Origin: Echinarachnius parma
Taxonomy: Eukaryota; Echinodermata; Echinoidea; Clypeasteroida; Echinarachniidae
Assembly (NCBI GenBank): GCA_037951105.1
Contig: JBAMJV010005536.1
Location: 58,018 to 122,017, forward strand
DNA length: 64,000 bases
Direction: 5' to 3'
The notes beneath the pieces were generated by a model. It had not been told where the DNA came from, made no database searches, and saw only the letters and a program-made list of their open reading frames with translations. This document shows, in pieces, positions 43,384 through 55,300 of the stretch. A program made the position numbers and the translations under genes. How positions within the stretch are numbered: the first letter of the stretch is position 1; the number at the start of each line of letters is the position of its first letter.

Positions 43384-46300
43384 GTTGACTACTTCTACTG
43401 ATACTATATACTGCTACTCATAATGTAATACCACTAATAAGAACAACATCAACAACAATAATATGCGTCAGAAACATTTAAAACCATAAAGCGTGTCATA
43501 TAGAAGATACAGAGTAGAAGCAAATTTAAATTCATATCTATATATTTGTAGTCCTAATATATTTATCAATACCTGACTGAGACCGTAATACTCTTTTCTG
43601 GACTATTTATACCGACACACGTGCGTAATCACTATACGTGGATTATTGTTCCAAGCTAGGTCAGTTGTGGGAAGGTGTCGCATTTGACGGAAATGGTGTG
43701 GAATAACAAACAAAATAGATATATAACAGTATGATATTCCATAAAGCAGAATAGAATAACATGAAGCGTGTCTGTCAATCAACTTCACGTGGGGCATGTT
43801 CACATTATCGTTCTAAAAGTATTGTACGACTTATGGGACCTTTAGTCGTTCACATTATGATCTTAGATGCATGAAATACATCATATATGTACGACATTGA
43901 ACGAAATGTTGTTTGAACAATATAAACACCCTCCCCTTCAAAAGCACTATATATACGTTACCAATGCTACTATACACTGACATACACATTGAAGTGTACA
44001 TAATTATAAAGTATAATACGTTAATGTATTTGGTTAATTTACTTTATAGCTAGTCACAGGTTTAAAACATTTGTGTTCGGGTTTTTTAAATTCTCGTTAC
44101 TGTTCGAGGGATGAATGTGTTTATATCGCCAATTTTTTTTTTAGTCTCTTTTTATCGAGGATGACAGTGAGTTAAACGATCATATGAAAGTATAATACGT
44201 TAATGTATTTGGTTAATTTACTTTATAGCTAGTCACAGGATTAAAACATTTGTGTTCGGGTTTTTATTAATTCTCGTTACTGTTCGAGGGATGAATGTGT
44301 TTATATCGCCAAATTTGTTTTAGTCTCTTTTATCGAGGATGACAGTGAGTTAAACGATCATATGATAGTGATACAAGACGATATTGATAATCATGATAAT
44401 AGTGACGATATGATGACGAAATAATGACGTTAAAGTTAATGGTAATAATAGTGATGTTTGTTTATTTGTATAGGTCTAGGTTGTTTATTTGTCCAGTCTT
44501 TTGCGTTGGTTGATCAGCTAGTATGTTTGTCTATACTTTTCGGCTCCTCTGTGCCTCGCTGGTCATTATTTTATGTGTGATTGACAAGTAAAACCTTTTT
44601 AAAAACGTTGGTATCATTTTATGGAAAGACAGTTATCATGCATTTTTTGTGTGTGTGTTACAGTTGTCCTTGTGTTTGAGGCTAAGACAATAGACACTAC
44701 CCACATTAAAATGTCTAATTTGAGATCAACTTTCAACGATCTTTTTAAAAAGTCATGCTTCCTAACTACGTCCATTATTAACAAAATTTAGAGTTTACTT
44801 AGCATGCTTAGTTCTTTTAGTCAATATAATAAAATTTAATAACTTGTTAGAATCATCATGAATTATGCATTGATAGCCTGCCTATGAACCAAAATGTGAC
44901 AAACATGCAAATAATGTATCCAAATGGATTGGAATTCTTCATCGATTTTGTAATAAAAACATCCCGCCTACGAAATACAAAGACAATTAGATCATTCACC
45001 GGTATAATTACATGGGTGTGGAGGCGGTGCCCAACAAGTTATAATTTTGGATCATAATAAGGCGGCTTGTGCGCGGCTGCACATGTGTCATGTTAGCATT
45101 GACCCACATTTAGAACAACAAAAACGTTATAAATATCTTATTGCCACTCCTAAATTTGCAAACATAATCATTATACATAAATACACAATGTTGCATGTGT
45201 GGGGCTGTACAGGTTTAGAAGCTCCTCATAATTATGTCATATTTTGTTTCATGGGCATAATCTGTGTTCTACATAATAATAATAATAATAATGTATACAG
45301 ACAAAGGAAGGGCTGGAGTCTGGTCAATGGTAGTGATTTGCGTCATAATATTATAAAGAGCTTTATTTCAGAATGCGCTAAATCCATTAAAAAAAAAATC
45401 AACTTTGGAGAAATTCGCGTCTATTTATCCGACTTTGTACAATGGGCATGGGAGTACAAAATTGTTATTCTTCATAATGATTTTGTTTCTCATTGCGCAT
45501 TTTGAGTTAAGATTAGCCTATTAATGCACACATTTCGTTTACTCAATTATCTATGGAAAGTGGACTTGGCGTCTTTTGGAATTAATCTCTCCAATATAAT
45601 ATGTATACATATATAACACAAAAACAACGAAGACAAAAACAAAATTCACCTGCTGCTAACGTTATTCTGTTGCAGATCAATACTAGTACCAGCTTGTTTT
45701 GGAGGGATAAATGTGAAACTTGCTGAAGGTTAGGTTATTAATTATAGCGCCAAAAACAAAACTTTTTCTTCCTGCCTGCAATGACAGTTACCGCCCCTTT
45801 CCAAAAATAAATATTATGTTAACACTATACAAACAAAAGGATATATATTTTTATTGTGTTTAATTGTAATGAATTAATACAATTGTTCATTTTATCCTGT
45901 GACCTGTCTTTATTTTCTGAATGCACTTAAATCTGGTGTTTAGTGATATCTATCTCGATAACTACTCCAAAATTGTATTTCCAAAGAAATGAAACGTCCC
46001 CTCATTCTTATTCAGCGTTAATTTGTTATAATCGTTTCATTTTATTTAATTTCATTTTGCTACACTATTTTGATACAGTATAATCTCCGCTCATTTGGGT
46101 AACATTTAAAGGGCCGGTACACAATGTTACAGGGGTAGGTTTGTCCAAACATTTCCTAAAGAGTCCTTCACCATTTAATCTGGTACACCTGATAAAAGGG
46201 TTAAATATATACCGCGTGCACCAACAAAAAAGAGTCATAAGTATAATTGTATTGAGCTAGTTTTAGTTTCATTTACATAATAAAGTCCTAACATACCTGA

Positions 46301-49300
46301 TAATAATTGCTGCATGGTTGTGCGTAAGCCAGAACCATGACAAAGCTAATACAAGTTCAAAGTTGCAATATCGTTTCGATATCGTGCTATTGATTTGACT
46401 GGGGGGGAAAGGGTGATAGATCACGCCTATAAAACAATGATGAAAGCACACAATAAACTCTAGTATAGCGCACACAAGCACCGGGCGACAGTCTGCTAGC
46501 TGCTGCATGAGCAACACGTTTATTATTATATTTTTCATCGCGTTCATTTCGGTTGAGTAAACAAGCCTCGCCCATGCACCAATCACCATTATGTTGGTGC
46601 GCGGTATTTACATTACCAATTTGGACAGAATTATGATATAGAAACAATATTCATTTTGGTTGTTCTGAATGACCAGAAAGTTCTAAACCAGGAGGACTAT
46701 AACAAATAAAACGCTAATATGTCAGGCATCGGAGATCACGGCGTATATACATGTATATTGTTCCCCCTTTCATACGGTAGGATAATTGATATCGCACCCG
46801 AACATATAATCGTAAAAAATAGAACTATAAAAACTAATTCAAATTCAGTTAGGCATTGAGAAATGCAATTATTATCAATCATATACGACATACAATTCAT
46901 CATAAATAATATACATCGAACACAAAGAAACTTTTGAACTCTTCCCTTATAATAATTGTATAAGCTGTGTACATTGTTGTATGAAATTAATCAATTGCTT
47001 TTCCATGCAAGTATAATATTATACTTTTATTTGTAAATTACCTGCATATACAATGTATAGAACGATGTACAAACTCAAATTCCTATTATATAGACGAATT
47101 TTGATGGTGAACTTGTATACCTAAACTTATTTGTGCGATATCATCGATATTTTAACAGATTAGTATTCATAACATCAATGATAGCTTTTGATAAATGTTT
47201 GTTTTCTTGTATTCGTGCTGTAAAAATGACAAGATTGCCATTTTCATTATGTATGCAGAACAGTTACAGCAATTATGTAATTCATGCTTGCTTAAATCAT
47301 GGTAACTGAAGTCTGCAATGTTGGATTTTATCTCCAAGAGCTTTATCATAAAAACAAACCTTATTTTTAAATTTATATTTCACATTTCCTTCCAGTGCTA
47401 CCATCGTCCAATCAAAAGACGTATTCTGGGTGAATGTGACGTCCGACGTCCTCTTTCCGACATCAACTACTCCGCCACAGAGAACGCCATCTGAAACGAC
47501 GACAACATCACCGAGAATAACGCCGTCGATGACGACACCGCCGACGACGACGGTGGCAGAGATGACGAGCGAATCAACGACTCTAGCAGCAAAAACCCCA
47601 TCGCTGACTCCCGCGGAAATGTCAACAACCACAGTAGCAGCAGCAACTCCGGCCGCGACGACTAAGCCCGCCACGAATGCCCCCTCAACTACTGATTCAA
47701 CAACTACAGTAGCAGCAGCAGCAACTCCGGCCGCGACGACTAAGCCCGCCACGAAGGCCCCCTCAACTACTGATTCAACAACTACAGTAGCAGCAGCAAC
47801 TCCGGCCGCGACGACTAAGCCCGCCACGAATGCCCCCTCAACTACTGAGCATCTGAGCACCACCACAAAAGCAACAAAGCGACCTCGAACTACGAGTGCG
47901 TCTACCACTGTCAACTCCAATGCTACCAACGTTACCACAATAGATGTGACAACGCCAAGTTTTTCTACCAAAGATACCACAACTTTATCCACAACATTGT
48001 TAGCTGCAACTACAGCTGACATAAAAACAACAGAAAGCCAGACGACCGAGCGAGGAAAATTTACCACCTTAAATAGTACAAGCACGGCAACAAATGCAAG
48101 CACTACCACCGTTGCTACAACTGAAGCTAGTACGAATTTCACAAGCGATACACCTACTGAAAGCGGTGCAAATGCTACCAGCCCGTCGGCGACTGAAAAC
48201 AATACGAATTTCACAAGTTTGATAACAACTGCAACCAGTACGAAATCCACAGTCGATGCAACAACTAAAAGCAGTACCATAATTACAAGTACTGAAACAG
48301 CGAGCAATGCGACAGTTAATTCAACCGCCACAACTACTGTGGCATCAACTAACGCTACAACTGCAGCAACACCATCTGTCTCTCGGGAGACTACAACATA
48401 CGCTGCAAATGTTTCTACTACGGAAAACGGAACCGATAGTAATACAACAACTCCTTCATCTTCTGTTACAACAGACTTTTCGTTGTATACCACAACCATT
48501 ATGAATGGGACAACCGAGTGGCCAGCCGACAACTTTACCGCCGTTACTAATGTGACCGATGTGTTGCACAGCACCACACGCTCAGGCGATAACTTGACTA
48601 CAACTCAAGTGGCTGCCACTCGAAATGCAACGTTGTCTCCCGAGTTCACGACATATTCTTCCACGACGTATACTAGAAACGTTTCGTCGACTCAATCAAC
48701 TACTAGCAATGTAACAACTGAAAATCCTACTAATGTAACTAGCAATAATTCAACTATTGTAACAACCATATATCCTGCGAATATAACAGAGAATTCAACT
48801 ATTCTACCAACCGAAAATACAATGAATACGACTGAAAGTCCTACAAATACAACAACTGGTAATTCTGCTAATTTCACAACGACTGAGATCACGACTTTGG
48901 TCGCGGCACCCACAACCGTAGGAACAACTCCGAGCACAGTCCTGACAACACTGTCGACGACGCAGATGGTAACGCGGGACAACGCAACAACATTACAGGA
49001 GAACGTAACAACATCGCAGATGACAACACAGGATAACGCAACAACGACGCAAGCCACAACGAGTTCCTCTCCGAATTCCACGTCGGTCGTTGCAACGGAG
49101 AGACCAAGAACGACGGCGAGCAGTTCAAACAATTTTACCACGACGGATGTCGTGACCACTGATGATGAGATGCTAACGAATTTCACGGTGATTTATGTAA
49201 CGGACAATTTTACGACCGGACAAACTCCGGATGATACGAGTACAGTACCTTCGACATCGGTCGTTAATGTTACAGATATTGTTACGGAAATGACAACCAG

Positions 49301-52300
49301 TATGACAAGTCCTCCGTCAACTTTGAGGCACACATCTAATCCGTCGAATGTCTCTACAACAGTAGAATCACCCACTACTATAGAAAGTACTCTTCCTTCA
49401 AACGGAACGGAATCGCCGAGCACGAACGCATCCACGGTCTTGACTTCCACGACGCGTTTTACAACAACGTTGCCGCCAACCACCGCTGATATCACAACTA
49501 AAATGGAGACAAAACCAACTCCTACAACAACTGAATTACCTTCAACCACGACCGCCGCAACACCGCGAGAGCAAACGGTTGCGACAACTCGCGCAACGAC
49601 TACATTGTCAACAACGGTTGCCGCAACTACGCGAGAGGCAACAGTTGCAACTACCCGCGCCACGACTAGCGTACCAACGGTCGCAACAACAACGCCTGCC
49701 GCAACTACGCGAGAGGCAACAGTTACAACTACCCGCGCCACGACTAGCGTACCAACAGTCGCAACAACAACGCGAAAGACACCGATGGCGACAACTGATC
49801 AACGGCAAACCACCAGCCAAACTGTTGCTACCACTTTAGCGGCAAATGCGACCACCAAGGCTACGACCATTGTCTCGACCACCGTGGAGTCTACCACGCA
49901 ATCGACGATGATGACCACACGATCAGAGACTCGTGGTACGACGAGGAGAGTGACCCCCGCACAACCTCAAGTGGCAGGTATAATACCTTTTTTTCTTTTG
50001 AACATGTCATGTTTTGACATTTAATTGGTATTAAAAATAGTTCAATATAGGTAAATGGAAGCTACTGACATTCGGCAATAAAAACACATGGTCAAAAGGG
50101 AGAAAAACACACACAGGGAGAACAATATAATTATATGAATACACAACAAAATAAAGTAAGCAAAAATTGTTTTCTACATTACTCACGTTTTAAAATTCAT
50201 TACTACTTTTTAATGTGTGTTATGTATGTATTAATTTATATTTCTCCTCATGTATCTATTTGTGTAATTGTATAAACTTATTCCTTCATTATTTGTTTCA
50301 CAGAAGCAGACAATGAGGTGATAGTTCGTTTCAGGATAACTAATCTGAATTTCACGGACGACCTCGACCAACCGGGCTCTCCCGCGTTCATAGATCTCGC
50401 TAGAGAAGTCGAAAGTATTGTAAGTACATGAACCGTTAACCCTTATTATTAAATGTACGTGGTAATTAAAGGGGTATCCCACTGAACGGCGAACGTTTGC
50501 GAACGTTTGCGAATATAGCAAATTTGGGATTTCGCCAGGATTCGTTAAAGGTTGCAAAAGGTTCGTTAACGGTTGCAAGAAAATTCGCAAACGGTTTTAA
50601 TTGTCGCAAACAGTTTTTCTTGTCGCAAAGAAATTTTGGACATGTTCAAAATTTCTTTGCGAATTTATTTTTTCGCAAACAGTTGCAAACGTTCGCAAAC
50701 GGTTTTAAGACGGTGTCGCTAACGTTCGCCAATGCTAGCGATTACATGACCATATGGTTCCTAAATGCAATCGACCCATTGAGCGGCGAATGCTTACGAA
50801 CGTTTGCGAATTTTGGATTCGCCAAATTTTCTGACAAATGTTGGCAAAAATCAGGGTGGCAGAGGCAAACCCTGATTTTCGCTAACATTCGTCAGAAAAG
50901 TTGGCGAATCCAAAATTTGCAAAGTTCGCTAACGTTCGCAAACGTTCGCCTCTCAGTGGGATAGCCCCTTAAGGGTTCTATTAACTATCTTGACATGCGT
51001 TCAAACTGACAAATAGTTGATAACATGACTGTGTTGTTCTGTAATTTGATTGATATGTCCACTGAGTGATGTGTGAAAATTCAATGGTAAATTAATGCTA
51101 CTTGTCCAAGTAATGAGCTAGAATATTGATATTTAACAATACAATGCATTTACTTTGTAGTTTGTACACAGTTGAAAGCCTCCCAAGGAGACATGTAAAT
51201 CTGAATATTTCAGTCATATATTTGTTTTATTATAGAGATTTAGAACTTCGGAAAGCCAAAACCTGTTCCATGCTTATATTGATAATGCAAGTACAATGAG
51301 ACATGGCAGAACAGTTTTGTGGATTTGGGCAATGTGAGGATAGAAATATGGAAAACTAAAACAAGAATGATGGTAAATAATAATAAGAGTGAATTATTAT
51401 GTTGTGCATTATCCATCAACAGTCATGTAGTATGGTGCCCAAAATGCTCAGTTGTAAAAATCCGGGTAAAATCGTCAACATTAAGATACATATTACCTAC
51501 TACAAGAGGTAATACAGTCAGAATTATTACATTGTAAAGCGCCGTGAATTCATACCTTTTGTTGTGTTAACAAAAAAAGCATAGGACAGGTTTGGTTGTA
51601 TCAAATTTCCATTTCGTTCAAAAGCTATTTACGGATATGAAATTATCTACGGGACCTTTTCAGCCGTATACAAAGTAAGTGCAATGAGTAAATGAATATC
51701 ACTTTGCATTTACGCTAGTTTCTCGGTCAAATAATATCCAATTAACTTGAAATTTCCACACATTACTTTCTGGCCATATATCAGATCACACCAATATACT
51801 TTTTATTAACCACGCATCACTTTTTGCACTTGTCAACAAAGTTAATAGATCCCTTTAACACACGTACCTGCTTTGACGTTATTTATTTGTAATGCTTTGT
51901 CGCCTATATATTTTAATGGTATTTGTGATGTATGCTTTTTTAATGTCTGCATACTATTTTGAAACTACGGATTGTTGTTGCGATTCTTTTTTTGCAATAA
52001 AACCGAACTTAAATTGAATTGAATTGAAATGAATTATAATTATAATTATCACAGATGCGTGCCGTCTATGCGGACGATGACAACCCTCCTAGCAATGTCA
52101 CCGTTGTCCGATTCTCGTAAGTCTTTCTGAGTAGAATTAATGTTTACATGCTAGTTCATATTGATGTGATTATCATTTAGTTGTTCTGAATGTTGTTGAA
52201 ATAGTATATACAACTCATATTTAAAGTAATTGTAAAGGTCCTTCGTATACTGACTACTGTTCATAATACAGGGTTGCCCGTCCCCCCCCAAAAAAAAAAC

Positions 52301-55300
52301 GGAACGGGGTACTTGCCATAATAACTAAACATGATGACTATAGGTTCCCGGGATATGGCATCTTTGGACAAGTAGTTTTTTTGTTTTAGGACGTCTTGAG
52401 TGAGACCATGTCGGGTTCCCATTTGTGTCAATTTTTACCAAGTCAGTGCCTGATAAATCGCACTTCCTGCCCGTCATAGCAACGAACAACTATGCCCATC
52501 CATTCGGCACACAGCTGAATGCACACTAACAATGGCGCGCGTATTGCTCGTTGCTCGTTGCTCGTTGTTCGAGTATCGGTAACTCGCGTTAACATGGTTA
52601 CGGTAGCTCGTGTTACATTTTGACTTTGTCCGTGGGTCATGTTTCATAAAAAATAAAACAAATTATAGGGTCTCAGAACATGGAAATGTTAATTCTAAAA
52701 ATCTTAAATGATGCTATGGTATTCAGTCATCTTATTTGGAAGAAAATGCTAACAAAAAGATTGTAAACAATTAAGAATAAACACAAACCAAAATTACTTA
52801 TATGTAGTCAAATATTTACAGTTTCATGCATGGTTTTAGTTTCTCCTTTAATAAGGAACCCGAGGCGGGCCTTGTGAATTAAAATTAGTGATCTTTATAG
52901 ACAAATGATAGACGGATGGTCCCCGCAGCGGGTTTGACAGTAATGTATTTCAATGTATTTCCATTTCAGACGGGGTAGTGTAATACCCGAAGTCAAGTTG
53001 ACGTTTCCGTCGAGTCTGAACGACACTGAGAAGAATTCAGTGGTCCAAATCCTCTACAACGATGCCGAAGATGGTCAGATCGGCGACTATTCGGTCGACG
53101 GCGTCTCGGCAGTGGACGAAAATGGTAAGTTGTTGAATATCTGTTTGTGTTCGCAGCGTGTCGATACTGTTCATGTTTTACACAGTAATAGTAACCTATA
53201 TTGTATAACCATTCAACGAAAAATAATATGCTTTCATAATAATATGAACCATGAATATATACATACATCATTTATGGAAAGCGAATTATATCATAGTATG
53301 TTATTAAGTTATGGTATCAGGACTCATTTTCACAATAACTATATCGCTGATCAAATCGTCTCTTTTTCCCAAATGCAATGATCTAGCAAAAAATAATTAA
53401 GTGCATACTTTATCCCTTTCTTTTGTGATTGTCAGGTATTTATCAGCCTGTGGACGACTGCGTTTTGAACCCGTGTCCCACTGGCCGAAACTGTCTTGCC
53501 GACAGCTGTTCCTACTTGTGTGGTAGCAACCAGGACTACTGTCGCAATGGCGGCACGTGTGATAACATCGCTAGTGATGATGGCAGCCGGACCTTTGCAA
53601 ACTGCACGTAAGAATGCGATATAATTCAAATAGTTATTTATGTTATATGGCTCAGTCAAAAAATGCTTTAATACACTTTTTCTAAAAATTTAAAAAGAGG
53701 TAATAGTTATTGATGATCTATCTATTTAATCATTATTTTAACCAAACATCACATGCACATTTTTGTATTCAAAATGGCTGAAACCAATGATTTTTTAGAG
53801 AGTGCCCTCTAGAGTTTTAACGGATCTTTTTTTTAATGAAGACAGGCTTTTTGCTTCGTTGTTCGTATTTGTATACACTGTTCGAGCATTGTGGAGTTAT
53901 AACTATTAGTTTGTATAGTTTGCAATGTTATGGTGCAGGTTTTGGTTACTAAAATTCAGTATGACCAAAACTGTATTACCCTTTTTATTGTTGATAATTG
54001 AACCGTTTTTTACCATTTACCATTTGAAATTTCATTGATACACATTTGTGCACACCCTAGTTTTATATTTCACCTCTCGCCAAAATGTAATGCTCACTTC
54101 ATTAGAATTAACACATTTATTTTTTTATAAATGTATTTTATATATAATATTTGTTTATATTTTCTTTGAAAACAGATGTGCAGAAAATTACGAAGGATCC
54201 CGCTGTACAGTAAAAGTAGAAGTACCCGATGGAGAAAGTAACGGAAACAGTAAGTTTAAACTTTAAAAGCACCAGCATAGTTACTATTGTTAAAGCGATA
54301 TAGATGATGATGGTGCATGACGACGACGATGATGATGATGATGATGATGATGATGGTGATAAGGCAAAGCACAATTAAACAAATACCCGATTTTAGCCTA
54401 CATGTGATTTAGTTTTTTCAAAAATTCAAAAATAAGATGTTTTATGGTGTCGATATCATTGTTTGATGGTTGGTGGGTGGGTTGGTGGTGGGCTTGTTGG
54501 TGGGCTGGCGCTAGCTGGCTGGCGCTGGCTGGCTGGCTGGCTGGTTGGTTGGCTGGCTGATGTATTCATCTTTGAATTAATTTTGATATTGACATTGACA
54601 TATTTACGATTTGTCTCCTTTTCATGTATTAATTCAGACTTGTTTGTCAATTTGTTCTAGTTAACCTGCTGATCATAATCCTGGCCTCCGTGTGCGGAGT
54701 GCTGGTCGTCGTGGTCTTCACCCTTATCGTGGTGGTCGTGTTATGGTGCAAGCGCTCGAGACGTAAAAAGGACAAAAGGTAAGGCATATCAAACGTGTTT
54801 AAATTCATTTCATTTATTCATTCATTTCAGATAAAATACAACGGTAAAAACAATTAGTGTAAACATTGACAGGTATTTGCATTTGAAGCAAAATGCTTTT
54901 TAATGGCAAACCCATGTTGACAAAATGACAATATTAAAATCGAGACAAGAAAATATTGATATATATACTACTTTATGTTCATTTATTTCATTTGTTTCTA
55001 CTGATTAGTATCAATATCTTCTAAATATGATACGTGTTATATATATGCAATCTGCAATAATTTTCGGGATTGAAGTAGGGACATTAAAAGAAAGATTATT
55101 TACATGTACAGTATATGGGTTCAACAATGACAAAATTATTATACATCGTACACATTATATGAAATTTTGCACTTGGATATCATGTATTTATTTCAAGTAA
55201 CTGATTAAAAACAATGAAAGTGCCCTTAGATGATTATTAGAAGAAATAGTGCAATGTTACAAATAAATTCAAGTACGTGATGCATTACATTTTGGGGGGA

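Larger units (their letters stand above)
43053..47395. other. Reeler-mucin intron 2, 4.3 kb
   Basis: Contains the CTA/CAA microsatellite, a 179-bp tandem duplication and foldback element J copy 2. A 152-codon open frame at 45047 overlaps that repeat and is not considered a gene. No exon was recognised in 45.6-47.3 kb. Confidence 0.75.
50420..52054. other. Reeler-mucin intron 4
   Basis: 1.6 kb. Holds MITE family K (50466-50972) and two opposed partial family G copies (about 51030-51340 and 51560-51858). The short rest is AT-rich with no recognised feature. Confidence 0.8.

Noticed and set aside
45047-45505. 152-codon open frame in mucin intron 2
   Set aside because: No recognisable domain, Asn run from a microsatellite, and its 3' part overlaps foldback element J. 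The exons on either side already join in phase without it.
47297-48577. 426-codon open frame on the minus strand (Val-rich), plus similar antisense frames at 48692-49741
   Set aside because: Shadow of the Thr-rich mucin exon: ACN codons read backwards give Val/Ser/Cys. The plus frame has the Reeler end, exact splice phases and repeat structure.
50497-50964. 155-codon frame with NGF/FANV-like repeats
   Set aside because: It is the GAACGTTTGCG-repeat interior of MITE K, not a gene.
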